From the NCBI GenBank assembly GCA_934179675.1, contig CAKPQS010000003.1, forward strand, positions 1 to 59,089: 59,089 bases of DNA, given 5' to 3'. The notes under the pieces are model-generated. The model was not told the DNA's origin, ran no database searches, and worked only from the letters and a program-made list of their open reading frames with translations. The first letter of the stretch is position 1, and each line of letters opens with the position of its first letter. Source of the stretch: an uncultured Bacilli bacterium (GTDB lineage: Bacteria; Bacillota_I; Bacilli_A; RF39; UBA660). The translations under genes and the position numbers were made by a program. Below are positions 6,966-15,670 of the stretch, one piece after another.

Positions 6966-7010
6966 ATTTTACCCTCCTAAAATAAAGTCTAACATACATT
7001 TTATAATAAT

Positions 7011-7880
7011 TCAAGACCTTGGATGTGTTTTTAAATAAACTTCTCTTAAACGTTCATTTGATATATGTGTATAAATTTGTGTTGTACCTAAATCAGCATG
7101 TCCTAAAAGTTCTTGTACAGCTTTTAAATCAGCACCATTATCAAGTAAATGAGTAGCAAATGTATGTCTTAATGTATGAGGACTAACATGCTTTTGAATA
7201 CTTGTTTTATTCATATATTTATTTATTATATTTCTTACACTTCGATCAGTTAATTTTTTACCATTTAAATTTAATATTAAATATTCTGATAAGTTGGAAT
7301 CTTTAATTAAATTCCTTGAATTATTTAAATATTTATTTAAGATATCTTCACATACATGACCATATATAACAATTCTTTCTTTTTTTCCTTTTCCTAATAT
7401 ACGAATTATTCTATTATTAAAATCAATATCCTTAATTTTAATATTAACAAGTTCACTTACTCTTATACCTGTAGAATAAAGTAACTCTATAACAATATGA
7501 TCACGAATACCTTGAATAGTATCATCTATTTTACTTAACAATTCTTCTACTTCATTTACATATAAAAATTTAGGTAATAATTTTTCTTTTTTGGGGTTAC
7601 TAATCAAAACCATTGGATTAGATTTAATTCTTTTTTTCTTATATAAAAATTTGTAAAAACTTCTAATAGCACTTATTCTCCTAGAAATAGTAGTTGTTTT
7701 ATAATTTAATTTATTTAAATACTCTACATATTCTCTAATTATTTTATAATCAACATCGTAATTAATAATTCCTTTATGATCTAAAAAAAACTTATATTCA
7801 TCTAAATCTATTTCATAATTTTTAATTGTATTATCAGAATAATTTCTTACTGTTTTTAAATATTCTATAAATTCTCTCAT
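7011..7880 (-). CDS. xerD: XerD-type tyrosine recombinase
   Basis: 289 residues, the normal size for chromosomal Xer recombinases, which resolve chromosome dimers at dif. Residues 1-85 are the SAM-like N-terminal core-binding domain (MREFIEYLKTVRNYSDNTI). The catalytic domain has the Arg in TGIRVSELVN, Lys in GKGKKER, HTLRHTFATHLL, LGHADLGTTQIYTH and the tyrosine in IYTH. The ATG has no ribosome binding site: TATAAT lies only six bases before it (7892-7887), so the mRNA may be leaderless. It follows sigH after a terminator. A role in excising the adjacent accessory block is not indicated; this is the housekeeping type. XerC/XerA naming is possible. Confidence 0.9.
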   Translation of the reverse strand: MREFIEYLKTVRNYSDNTIKNYEIDLDEYKFFLDHKGIINYDVDYKIIREYVEYLNKLNYKTTTISRRISAIRSFYKFLYKKKRIKSNPMVLISNPKKEKLLPKFLYVNEVEELLSKIDDTIQGIRDHIVIELLYSTGIRVSELVNIKIKDIDFNNRIIRILGKGKKERIVIYGHVCEDILNKYLNNSRNLIKDSNLSEYLILNLNGKKLTDRSVRNIINKYMNKTSIQKHVSPHTLRHTFATHLLDNGADLKAVQELLGHADLGTTQIYTHISNERLREVYLKTHPRS

Positions 7881-7886
7881 AAATTA

Positions 7887-7915
7887 ATTATAATCAAAAA
7901 AAACAAACAAGTAAA
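7887..7915 (-). promoter_or_regulatory. xerD promoter TTTACT-17-TATAAT placed for a leaderless mRNA
   Basis: TATAAT (7892-7887) is six bases from the xerD ATG, so transcription should start at or next to the start codon. The -35 box TTTACT (7915-7910) lies within the sigH terminator. Confidence 0.5.
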
Positions 7916-7925
7916 TACTTATTTG
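7896..7925 (-). terminator. Terminator of the sigH operon
   Basis: CAAATAAGT and ACTTGTTTG pair (one T-G) around four bases, followed by eight T. The stem overlaps the sigH stop codon. Confidence 0.75.
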
Positions 7926-8494
7926 TTTATAATTTTTCTAACCTTTCCACGAATTCTCTGTAATGCATTATCAACAGATTTATCATCGCGGTCCAAAACA
8001 TCTGCTATTTCCTTATTTTTTAAGCCACCAATTTTTAAAAGCAGTACTTGATCTTCAAAATCAGTTAAACCATTTCTAATTTTATTTAACATTTCCGTTT
8101 CGTTTTCTATATCAATTATCATTTCTTCTGGGCCATCTATTTTAAAAATATTATTATCTGTATCTTCAATAAAAATAGATTCATTCATAGCACGATGCTT
8201 CATTCTTTTAGAAGCAACGATAGCTGAAATAATTTTTTTCTCAATACATATTTTAGCATAAGTATAAAATTTATTATCCATATTTTCATCATAATTTTTA
8301 ATAGCATTCGTAAGACCAAGCATTCCTTCTTGATATAAATCATTTTCTTCAAGACCTGTATTTTTACAATACTTAACCATTTTAGAAACAACAGATTTTA
8401 TAAATGGACTATATTTATCATAAAGTGATTTTCTATCTTCTTTGCCTTCTTTAATAAGATATATTAATTTACTATCATTATCTTTATATTCCAT
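7919..8494 (-). CDS. sigH: RNA polymerase sigma factor, SigH-like
   Basis: 191 residues from an ATG after AGAGGAAAAA inside the 3' end of rlmB (11-base overlap). Region 2 spans about residues 20-90 (SPFIKSVV, DLYQEGMLGLTNAI, FYTYAKICIEKKI); region 4 is the last 55 residues (LTDFEDQVLLLKIGG, then KEIADVLDRDDKSVDNALQRIR). The position after mrnC-rlmB matches sigH of Bacillus, where SigH drives the switch to stationary phase and sporulation. The identification rests on both sequence and order. An upstream start at 8521 has no binding site. Confidence 0.85.
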   Translation of the reverse strand: MEYKDNDSKLIYLIKEGKEDRKSLYDKYSPFIKSVVSKMVKYCKNTGLEENDLYQEGMLGLTNAIKNYDENMDNKFYTYAKICIEKKIISAIVASKRMKHRAMNESIFIEDTDNNIFKIDGPEEMIIDIENETEMLNKIRNGLTDFEDQVLLLKIGGLKNKEIADVLDRDDKSVDNALQRIRGKVRKIINK

Positions 8495-9167
8495 TTTTTC
8501 CTCTTTGGTAAACTGCTTCATAAATTATTATTCCTGCAGCAACACTAGCATTTAGACTGTTAACTTTACCATTCATTTTAATAGATGCTTTAAAGTCACA
8601 TTCTTCGCCTATTATTCTTGACATGCCAAATCCTTCACTACCAATGATAATACACATTTTACCATTATAATTTATTTCTTTATAATCTGTTCCTTCCATA
8701 TCAGTTCCTACAAACCAAAATCCCTGTTTTTTTAATTTTTGAATTGTTTGTCTTAAATTAACAACTTGCGCAATGGAGATATTAAATATACTTCCAGCAG
8801 ATGTATGAACAACAGTTGAATTAACGCTAACACTTCTGTTTTCTGGAATAATTATTCCATCAACTCCTGCTGCTTCACATGTTCTTATAATCGCACCTAA
8901 ATTATGTGGATCTTCTAAATGATCAAGTATAACAATTAATGGATTTTCTTTATTAATAATTTCTGATAAATCAGAATATTCATAATCAATATCTAAAACA
9001 ATACCCTGGGTATTAGCTTTTACTAATTTATCCATTTCATTTTTATTGATTATTTCAATATTAGGAAAATTCATTTTTCCATTATAACTATCTAATATAT
9101 AAGTTTTTTTAATTTTTTTGCCTGCTTTTAAATATTCTTCTGCAACATTTTTTCCATATATTAACAT
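8484..9167 (-). CDS. rlmB: 23S rRNA (guanosine-2'-O-)-methyltransferase, SpoU/TrmH family
   Basis: 227 residues. The N-terminal L30e-like substrate-binding domain covers residues 1-75. The SPOUT domain has LEDPHNLGAIIRTCEAAG (motif 1), IIIGSEGFGMS (motif 2) and NSLNASVAAGIIIYE (motif 3, the knot that binds SAM). The start ATG after AGGTGAAAA overlaps mrnC by seven bases. The mrnC-rlmB-sigH order is that of Bacillus. The exact target guanosine is not proven by sequence. Confidence 0.92.
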   Translation of the reverse strand: MLIYGKNVAEEYLKAGKKIKKTYILDSYNGKMNFPNIEIINKNEMDKLVKANTQGIVLDIDYEYSDLSEIINKENPLIVILDHLEDPHNLGAIIRTCEAAGVDGIIIPENRSVSVNSTVVHTSAGSIFNISIAQVVNLRQTIQKLKKQGFWFVGTDMEGTDYKEINYNGKMCIIIGSEGFGMSRIIGEECDFKASIKMNGKVNSLNASVAAGIIIYEAVYQRGKNGI

Positions 9168-9541
9168 TTTTCACCTATTATAAAAGATATTATTTCTTTT
9201 ACCCTTTCCTCATTTTTATTTAAATAATGATATCCTATTATTGCTTCTAAACTTGTTGCATTTTTATATGTAACAATATCTGTACTTTTATTATTATGAC
9301 TCTTATGATTCCTTGCTCTTTTTATTATATCAATTTCTTCGTCAATAAAGAAATTATTATCTAATAGTTGTTTTATAAATTCAGCTTGTGCTTTAGCACT
9401 TACATATTTGATAGATTCTTTATAAAGTTCATTTACTTTAGCAAATGATTTATTTATAAGATATGTTCTTATATATGTTTCATATACAGCATCTCCTATA
9501 TAGGCAAGCACTAAAACATTCCTATTTTTCGTATCTATCAA
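9161..9541 (-). CDS. mrnC: Mini-ribonuclease 3
   Basis: 126 residues, a lone RNase III catalytic domain without an RNA-binding domain; it matures 23S rRNA in Bacillus. Family motifs: LAYIGDAVYETYIR (catalytic Asp), SAKAQAEFI, KRARNHKSHNNK and ATSLEAIIGYHYL (catalytic Glu). The start is a TTG with AAAGGAG six bases upstream, because no ATG precedes the first motif in frame. It overlaps the 3' end of rbgA by 20 bases and rlmB by seven, so the three are translationally linked. Confidence 0.93.
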   Translation of the reverse strand: MIDTKNRNVLVLAYIGDAVYETYIRTYLINKSFAKVNELYKESIKYVSAKAQAEFIKQLLDNNFFIDEEIDIIKRARNHKSHNNKSTDIVTYKNATSLEAIIGYHYLNKNEERVKEIISFIIGEKC

Positions 9542-10442
9542 ATGTTACTCCTTTAACATAACCTTGTTTAAAATCATTCATAATTATAGTCATAACTTTA
9601 TCATAATCAGTTTCTGCTCCTCTACCTAAAGCACCTCTCTTTTTTCCAATAATATCAAATGCTTCTATAGGATCATCTATTTTTTCTAAATTATATCTTT
9701 CTTTCAATATTTCTGGGTAATATTTTAATAATGTAGTTAAAATATAAATTGTAACATCATATATTGGTAATATTTCTTCTCTAATTGCTGTAAAGCTTGC
9801 CAAATTATATGCAACATTTCCTTCATCAATTTTTGGCCATAACAAACCTGGACTATCTAATAATTCTATATTAGGATTAACTCTTATCCAATTTAGATTA
9901 GTTGTAACACCAGGTTTATTACCAACACCCACTACTTTAGAGCCAGCAATTCTATTAATTAAAGTAGATTTTCCAACATTTGGTACACCTATTACTAAAC
10001 ATCTTGGTTTCTTAATTCTCATTCCTTTTTCTAATCTTTTGTCATTCTTTTCTTGCATTATTTCATTAATTATATTAAATATTTGTTTAGAATTAAATTC
10101 ATGTTCAATATCCATACAAAGAACTTTATAACCAAAACTTTCATAATATTTAATCCATTTGTTTGTTTCTTTCATATCACATAGATCTTTTTTAGTCATT
10201 ATCATTAATTTTGGTTTATTTTTTATAATATCATCTAAATCTTTAATCCTTGATGAAAAAGGTATCCTAGAATCAACAAGTTCTATTACTATATCTATTA
10301 AGTTTAAATTTTCTTTTATTAATCTTCTGGTTTTGGCCATATGACCAGGGTACCAGTTTATATTTATTTGATTTTGTGTTTCTTTTTTATTTTCACTATT
10401 TTTCATTTCTTGTCTTTTTTTTCTTTTTTGGTACATATCCAT
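9522..10442 (-). CDS. rbgA: Ribosome biogenesis GTPase RbgA (YlqF)
   Basis: 306 residues from the ATG after AAGGAAGTGATTAAA. It is a circularly permuted GTPase that helps finish the 50S subunit: NWYPGHMAKTRR at the N-terminus, G4 TKKD near residue 85, then G1 GVPNVGKST and G3 DSPG, followed by the C-terminal helical RNA-binding domain (DFKQGYVKG). In many Bacilli it sits near rplS; here two unrelated genes (a SUFU protein and a coiled-coil protein) lie between lepB and rbgA. Confidence 0.94.
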   Translation of the reverse strand: MDMYQKRKKRQEMKNSENKKETQNQININWYPGHMAKTRRLIKENLNLIDIVIELVDSRIPFSSRIKDLDDIIKNKPKLMIMTKKDLCDMKETNKWIKYYESFGYKVLCMDIEHEFNSKQIFNIINEIMQEKNDKRLEKGMRIKKPRCLVIGVPNVGKSTLINRIAGSKVVGVGNKPGVTTNLNWIRVNPNIELLDSPGLLWPKIDEGNVAYNLASFTAIREEILPIYDVTIYILTTLLKYYPEILKERYNLEKIDDPIEAFDIIGKKRGALGRGAETDYDKVMTIIMNDFKQGYVKGVTFDRYEK

Positions 10443-10472
10443 TTTAATCACTTCCTTTTTACAACTTGTAAT

Positions 10473-11126
10473 TTATATTACTGAATTTCTGTTATAACTT
10501 GTTACATCACTACCAATTTTTTTGTATAATTCATTAACGGTAATTCGTTTCTTTTGAATTGCTTTTAATTCGTTATCAGTTACTCCTATAAACTCAACAA
10601 AATTGACTTTGCCATTTTGAGTATTTATTTCGTGAAATTTATCATCAGGCACAGTAATAAATCCAGTTATATTAGATTTTCTATTATAATCGATTCCCTC
10701 AGTTTGACCTGTATATAAATACTCATACGAATTAAATACTTCTCCTTTTGTAAAAGTAATTCTAGCAATAGATTGTAAAATGCCACAAATACATTTTATT
10801 TCATTTTCTTCATTTTCATAATTATCTTTTTTCAATTTAAATGTTAGTTCCATTCCATAACCACTTACATCTTTTATAGCAGACTCTTTTTCGTATAACT
10901 CTGACAATCCATAAGTTATAAAATGCCAATAATCGCCACTATCATAAATACTTATACCTTTGAGTGGATCATTACCTCCAAGTTTCCAACTAATTAATGT
11001 TCCATAATGTTTTGGATTTTCTTGATTAGGATATATCTTATCGCACAAATTAGTTATAGCATCCCAACCATTTACATTAACATCATTGTTTTTATCACTT
11101 TTCTTAAATTTATCAAATAATCCCAC
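10473..11126 (-). CDS. Suppressor of fused (SUFU) domain protein
   Basis: 217 residues with a GTG start (MGLFDKFKK) and a weak binding site. The SUFU pattern is clear: NGWDAITNLCDKIYP, then GGNDPLKGISIYDSGDYWHF, ITYGLSELYEKES, SGYGMELTFKL. In bacteria this fold often serves as an immunity protein beside polymorphic toxins (family knowledge). The next gene upstream (11259-12557) is a coiled-coil protein with no evident toxin domain. About 130 non-coding bases separate them, holding only a short lysine-rich frame. The pair is inserted between lepB and rbgA, which suggests acquisition. Function here is inferred only. Confidence 0.8.
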   Translation of the reverse strand: MGLFDKFKKSDKNNDVNVNGWDAITNLCDKIYPNQENPKHYGTLISWKLGGNDPLKGISIYDSGDYWHFITYGLSELYEKESAIKDVSGYGMELTFKLKKDNYENEENEIKCICGILQSIARITFTKGEVFNSYEYLYTGQTEGIDYNRKSNITGFITVPDDKFHEINTQNGKVNFVEFIGVTDNELKAIQKKRITVNELYKKIGSDVTSYNRNSVI

Positions 11127-11258
11127 AATTACATCTCACTTTCAAATTACTATTTTATTTCATCAAGTTTCCTTTGCTCTTTTATTTCTAATTTTTTCTT
11201 TTCTTTTTCTAAATTAAGCATATTTCTATATTTCTTTCAATAAATATAATTTATATTA

Positions 11259-12557
11259 TTAAATATTTTTAAGCTCTAATATTTTATCTTTTTTAACACT
11301 TAAATTTTTTTTATATTCTTCTATTTTTTTATTCTTTTCCTCTAGATTTTTAAGTGCTAAATCAATTTTATTTAAATATTTATCATAATCATTTAAAGCA
11401 TCCTTATGTTGCTCAAATTTTTTAACAAATTCTTTTTTAATTTCTTTTACATTAGTAATATTATCATTTAAATATTTAATAATTAAATCCATATTTTCTT
11501 CGTTTTCAGATATCATTTTTAAATACTTACTAATAATATTTTTAGTTATTATTTCTTTTTTTATATTTGCATTAAATAATATTCTAGTTGCATCTGTTAA
11601 ATTTTTTAAAATGATAGTCTGAAGTAATAGTGTGAAACTTGGAAAAATAGGCATTAAATTTGTACAAATACTAATATTTAAAATATTATCTAAAAGTGTT
11701 TTACTATTATAAAACAAATTACTATCAAGTCTATTATTTATGTATATAATATCTTCATCAAGTTTGTTCAAAAAATTTTTTTCATTTTCCATATTTTTAT
11801 TAATTTTTTCATAACATGCATCAATCAAAGAAATTTTTTCTTTATCATTCAAATAATCTTTATCTCTTTTTTCATTATATTTTTTTATTTCAAGTATTTT
11901 CTTATCAGTTTTTATGCATTTGTCAGTAGCATCTATTATAACATCTAATTTTTTACATTCTTCATGACAGTGCAAAACTAACTCATCTATTTCATTATCT
12001 GTTTTATAAAATTTATAATCTTCAATACTATTAATAAGTAATATATTATTCAAATTATCATAACCCTTAAAATCATAATAATTACTTATTACTTCATAAT
12101 GATTTTTAATAATACCCAATCGATCTTTTATTTTTTTTATTCTTTCTTCTAATTTTTTAATATATTCATTACTTTTATTAAGTGGCGTTACAGTTTCTAT
12201 TTTATCTAATTCATCGCTTATTTTATTGACTTCATTTTTATCTGCTGCAATTATTTTATTTAATTCTTGTTTTATATTTTTTTCATTTAAATCTTCTATT
12301 TTTAGCTCAAATTTATAATTATTTTTAACATAATATTCAATTTTTTCTAAAACTTCCTGATCAATTTTTGTTTTTAATATAACTTCATCATTTTTAGAAA
12401 TTTCAATTAAATTATCTTTTTTTCTAATTTCTATTTGAGATATTTTTTTACTATCAATATTTTTATTTTTTAATTTGTAATCTTTATTTTTCTTTTCTAC
12501 ATCTAATTTAGGTATTAAATTTTTTTTAGTATTTAAAACCCTTGAATTGTTAGTCAT
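11259..12557 (-). CDS. Large coiled-coil protein of unknown function
   Basis: 432 residues, rich in Lys, Asn, Glu and Ile. The ATG after GGTGACTTAA overlaps the end of lepB by eight bases, so it is translated with it. Residues 1-45 are basic and disordered. Long coiled coils cover about 120-165, 235-285 and 365-430 (NLEEKNKKIEEYKKNLSVKK). Residues 290-330 form a hydrophobic patch (NISICTNLMPIFPSFTLLLQ) that could be a membrane-associated helix. No domain is recognised. It has the same orientation as the SUFU gene next to it, so a toxin-like or structural role is possible, without proof. Confidence 0.55.
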   Translation of the reverse strand: MTNNSRVLNTKKNLIPKLDVEKKNKDYKLKNKNIDSKKISQIEIRKKDNLIEISKNDEVILKTKIDQEVLEKIEYYVKNNYKFELKIEDLNEKNIKQELNKIIAADKNEVNKISDELDKIETVTPLNKSNEYIKKLEERIKKIKDRLGIIKNHYEVISNYYDFKGYDNLNNILLINSIEDYKFYKTDNEIDELVLHCHEECKKLDVIIDATDKCIKTDKKILEIKKYNEKRDKDYLNDKEKISLIDACYEKINKNMENEKNFLNKLDEDIIYINNRLDSNLFYNSKTLLDNILNISICTNLMPIFPSFTLLLQTIILKNLTDATRILFNANIKKEIITKNIISKYLKMISENEENMDLIIKYLNDNITNVKEIKKEFVKKFEQHKDALNDYDKYLNKIDLALKNLEEKNKKIEEYKKNLSVKKDKILELKNI

Positions 12558-13047
12558 TTAAGTCACCAAACTTATTAAAAGGCCATATTCTATATATTGC
12601 TTTTCCTTGAATTTGACTTTTTTTAATAGGACCTAATATTCTACTATCTTTAGAAACTATTCTATTATCACCCAAAACAAAATAAGAATCTTCTGGTATC
12701 ACTTCTAAATCAAACTTACTCAAACTAAAATTTTCCGTATATGATGATGCATATTTATCATCAATAGCTTCACCATTAATATAAATTATACCCTCAATAA
12801 TTTTTATGCTCTCACCTGGCATACCAATTATTCTTTTGATAATTCTTTCTCTGCCCTCTTTAATTACAACAATATCATATCTTTTATAATTTTTATCAAC
12901 TTTTTCAAGTAATAAAATCTCTCCTGCTTTTAATGTTTTATCCATTGAACTACCAACGACTCTAATTGGCGTTATTAAAAAGGTTCTAATTAGCACAACT
13001 ACTAAAATTATTATAATATAAGATATAAAATCATTTTTCTTTTTCAT
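12550..13047 (-). CDS. lepB: Signal peptidase I
   Basis: 165 residues with one N-terminal membrane anchor (10-27). The Ser/Lys dyad is Ser34 in VVGSSMDKTL and Lys71 in IIKRIIGMPGE; box E is FVLGDNRIVSKDSR. It cleaves signal peptides of secreted proteins on the outer face of the membrane. Start ATG after TAGGAGGATCAAT. It follows rplS, separated by a strong hairpin, an order also seen in other Bacilli. Confidence 0.94.
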   Translation of the reverse strand: MKKKNDFISYIIIILVVVLIRTFLITPIRVVGSSMDKTLKAGEILLLEKVDKNYKRYDIVVIKEGRERIIKRIIGMPGESIKIIEGIIYINGEAIDDKYASSYTENFSLSKFDLEVIPEDSYFVLGDNRIVSKDSRILGPIKKSQIQGKAIYRIWPFNKFGDLND

Positions 13048-13064
13048 ATTGATCCTCCTACTAA

Positions 13065-13097
13065 AATAGAGTATGACGTAGCATACTCTATTTTTAC
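13065..13097 (-). terminator. Hairpin between rplS and lepB
   Basis: AATAGAGTATG and CATACTCTATT pair perfectly around six bases, followed by TTTTAG on the minus strand. It is almost symmetrical, so it works on either strand. It probably ends most rplS transcripts while letting some reach lepB. Confidence 0.65.
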
Positions 13098-13435
13098 TAA
13101 TTTCTTTCTTTAATTTTTGGTTGTTTAGTCATGTCTCTTAAGTAATTTAATTTTGCACGTCTTACTTTACCTTTACGAACAACTGTAACTTTATCAATTA
13201 TTGGTGAGTTTATTGGGAATGTTCTTTCTACACCAACACCACCAGATGTTTTTCTTACAACGAAGTTACGACCAATTCCACGATTTTTAATAGCAATTAC
13301 AATACCTTCAAAATCTTGTACACGTTCTTTTCCACGTTCAACGATTTTAACACCTACTACTACTGTATCTCCTACACGAAATTCTGGAATATCAGTTCTA
13401 ATTTGACTTTTTGTTATTTTTTCAATCAAATTCAC
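13097..13435 (-). CDS. rplS: 50S ribosomal protein L19
   Basis: 112 residues, full length. Typical sequence: IPEFRVGDTVVVGVKI, then QDFEGIVIAIKNRG, GGVGVERTFPINSPIID and RRAKLNYLRD. L19 lies at the 30S-50S interface. The start is GTG, nine bases after AAGGAG; the alternative downstream codons lack a binding site. Promoter at 13503-13531. Confidence 0.97.
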   Translation of the reverse strand: MNLIEKITKSQIRTDIPEFRVGDTVVVGVKIVERGKERVQDFEGIVIAIKNRGIGRNFVVRKTSGGVGVERTFPINSPIIDKVTVVRKGKVRRAKLNYLRDMTKQPKIKERN

Positions 13436-13502
13436 GATTTCACTCTCCTTAATTTATATTTAATCATATATATATAACTATATAAAGCGGATTACCTGTT
13501 TT

Positions 13503-13531
13503 ATTCTATCATAGTACTTAATAAAAATCAA
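13503..13531 (-). promoter_or_regulatory. rplS promoter TTGATT-17-TAGAAT with TG extension
   Basis: TTGATT (13531-13526), a 17-base spacer and TAGAAT (13508-13503), with TG one base before the -10 box. The leader that follows is about 70 bases and AT-rich. Confidence 0.6.
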
Positions 13532-13537
13532 GTTATA

Positions 13538-14383
13538 TCAAATTTTTTTTCGTTTTTTTAGTGTTTTTATAGTAGTTTCTACTAAATTATTGTATAACAT
13601 GGCAACAGTCATAGCACCTACTCCCCCAGGAACTGGTGTTATGTAAGATGCTTTTGAAGCAACATTATCAAAATCAACATCACCACATAAACCTGTTTCT
13701 AATCTGTTTATACCCACATCAATAACAACAGCATTTTTTTTAACCATATCTGCAGTTATTAATTTTGGTTTACCAACAGCAACAACTAATATATCGGCAT
13801 CCAAAGTAAAATGTTTCAAATCTCTTGTTTTGGAATGACAACATGTTACAGTAGCATTTTCCATTAAAAACAAATTTATAAGTGGTTTCCCTACTAAATT
13901 ACTTCGACCAACAATAACAACATTTTTTCCTTCGATTTCAATATTATAATATTTTAATAACTTTATAATTCCATTAGGAGTACAAGAAATTAAATTTGGT
14001 TTAAAACATGCAAGTTTACCTGCGTTTATTTCTGTCAATCCATCAACATCTTTAGATGGTTTAATTGTATTTAAAACTGTATATTCATCTATGTGTTTTG
14101 GAAGTGGTAACTGGACAATAATTCCGTTAATATTATCATCTTGATTAAATTTGTTTATTAAAGCAATTAATTCATTTGTACTAATATTTTCATCTAATTT
14201 TTCATGAATACAAATAGCTCCAATAGTATCAGCACATTTAATTTTTTGTTTTATATAAACATTACTTGCTTCATTATTGCCAACTTGAATAACAACTAAT
14301 TTAGGATTTATAGCATATTTATTTATTTGTTCCTTTAATTTTTTTTTAAGTTCATTGCTTACTAATTTTCCATCTATTATCAT
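13538..14383 (-). CDS. folD: Methylenetetrahydrofolate dehydrogenase/cyclohydrolase
   Basis: 281 residues, normal length. The bifunctional enzyme interconverts 5,10-methylene-, methenyl- and 10-formyl-THF. NVYIKQKIKCADTIG carries the catalytic Lys; VQLPLPKHID, KDVDGLTEINAG, VIVGRSNLVGKPL (dinucleotide loop) and ITPVPGGVGAMTVAML follow. Start ATG after AGGTGATATT, eight bases after glyA. The 10-formyl-THF it makes is the substrate of Fmt elsewhere in the window. Confidence 0.96.
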   Translation of the reverse strand: MIIDGKLVSNELKKKLKEQINKYAINPKLVVIQVGNNEASNVYIKQKIKCADTIGAICIHEKLDENISTNELIALINKFNQDDNINGIIVQLPLPKHIDEYTVLNTIKPSKDVDGLTEINAGKLACFKPNLISCTPNGIIKLLKYYNIEIEGKNVVIVGRSNLVGKPLINLFLMENATVTCCHSKTRDLKHFTLDADILVVAVGKPKLITADMVKKNAVVIDVGINRLETGLCGDVDFDNVASKASYITPVPGGVGAMTVAMLYNNLVETTIKTLKKRKKI

Positions 14384-14391
14384 AATATCAC

Positions 14392-15603
14392 CTAAAATCT
14401 ATCAGTTAATTCAATTACTTCTTTTTTTAATTCTTTTAATTTATTATTATCATTTCTATTTTTTAAAGCTTCAGCAATTATTCTTCCTACTTTTTCAAAT
14501 TCTAATTCATTAAATCCTCTAGTTGTCATTGCAGGACTTCCTAATCTAATTCCACTTGTTTTAAATGGTGATTCTGTATCATTTGGAATTGTATTTTTAT
14601 TACATGTTATATTTATTGAATCTAAAATTTTTTCTGCTTCTTTTCCAGTTATACCTAAACTAGATTTTACATCAACTAGAATTAAATGATTATCAGTACC
14701 ACCACTTACTATTCTAAATCCTTCTTCTTCTAACTTTTTAGCAAGGACTTTAATATTTTTTAATACTCTTTTTTGATATTCTTTAAATTCTGGTTGTAAA
14801 GCTTCATAAAAGCATTCTGCTTTTGCTCCTATTACATGCATTAAAGGTCCACCTTGAATTCCTGGGAATATTATTTTATCTATTTTTTTAGCAATTTCTT
14901 CATTATTTGTTAATATCATTCCTCCACGAGGACCTCTTAAAGTTTTATGTGTTGTTGTAGTAACAACATCGGCATAAGGAAATGGTGATGGATGTAAGCC
15001 TGCAGCTACTAATCCTGCAATATGTGCCATATCTACCATTAAGTATGCCCCACAACTATCAGCTGCTTCTCTGAATTTTTTAAAATCAATTGTTCTGGAA
15101 TATGCACTTGCACCTGCTATTATCATTTTTGGTTTTTCTTTTTTAGCAAGTTCAATTAAAGCATCATAGTCAATTCTTTCTGTTTCTTTATTTAAACCAT
15201 AAGATATGCTTTCATATTCTATTCCACTGAAGTTAATTTTATATCCATGTGTTAAATGGCCACCTTCGCTTAAAGCCATTCCCATTACTTTATCCCCTGG
15301 GTTTAATAAAGCTTTATATACTGCCATATTAGCAGATGATCCACTATGTGGTTGAACATTTGCGTATTTACAGTTAAATAGTTTAGTTGCATATTCGATA
15401 GCTTTTATTTCAAAAATATCAATATATTCACATCCTCCATAGTATCTTTTTCCAGGATAGCCTTCAGCATATTTATTTGTTAATATACTTCCTTGTAATT
15501 TTAATATATCTTTTGATACAAAATTTTCTGATGCAATTAATTCAATGTTATGTTTTTGTCTTTTCTTTTCATCATTTAATGCTTTTAATAATATTTTATC
15601 CAT
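14392..15603 (-). CDS. glyA: Serine hydroxymethyltransferase
   Basis: 403 residues, slightly shorter than the usual 410-420. PLP enzyme converting serine and THF to glycine and methylene-THF. HNIELIASENFVS, YAEGYPGKRYYGGCEYID, and TTTTHKTLRGPRGG with the PLP Lys are present. Start ATG after AGAGGTGAGATA. It is co-transcribed with folD, giving a one-carbon pair. Confidence 0.97.
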   Translation of the reverse strand: MDKILLKALNDEKKRQKHNIELIASENFVSKDILKLQGSILTNKYAEGYPGKRYYGGCEYIDIFEIKAIEYATKLFNCKYANVQPHSGSSANMAVYKALLNPGDKVMGMALSEGGHLTHGYKINFSGIEYESISYGLNKETERIDYDALIELAKKEKPKMIIAGASAYSRTIDFKKFREAADSCGAYLMVDMAHIAGLVAAGLHPSPFPYADVVTTTTHKTLRGPRGGMILTNNEEIAKKIDKIIFPGIQGGPLMHVIGAKAECFYEALQPEFKEYQKRVLKNIKVLAKKLEEEGFRIVSGGTDNHLILVDVKSSLGITGKEAEKILDSINITCNKNTIPNDTESPFKTSGIRLGSPAMTTRGFNELEFEKVGRIIAEALKNRNDNNKLKELKKEVIELTDRF

Positions 15604-15670
15604 TATCTCACCTCTTAATAATTATACACTATATAAAATAAAAAAAAAAGAATATTTTTAATTAAAATTT

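Noticed and set aside
7011..7880. XerD as the recombinase of the left accessory block
   Set aside because: Length, motifs and position in the sigH-tdk block fit the chromosomal Xer enzyme, and housekeeping genes separate it from the junction.
11127..11258. Short lysine-rich frame (begins MLNLEKEKKK, 23 codons) between the SUFU and coiled-coil genes
   Set aside because: There is no ribosome binding site and the composition is low-complexity. It may be the tail of a lost toxin gene but cannot be shown.
13436..13537. Riboswitch or ribosomal-protein leader before rplS
   Set aside because: The leader is about 70 bases, AT-only repeats without a conserved fold that I can recognise.
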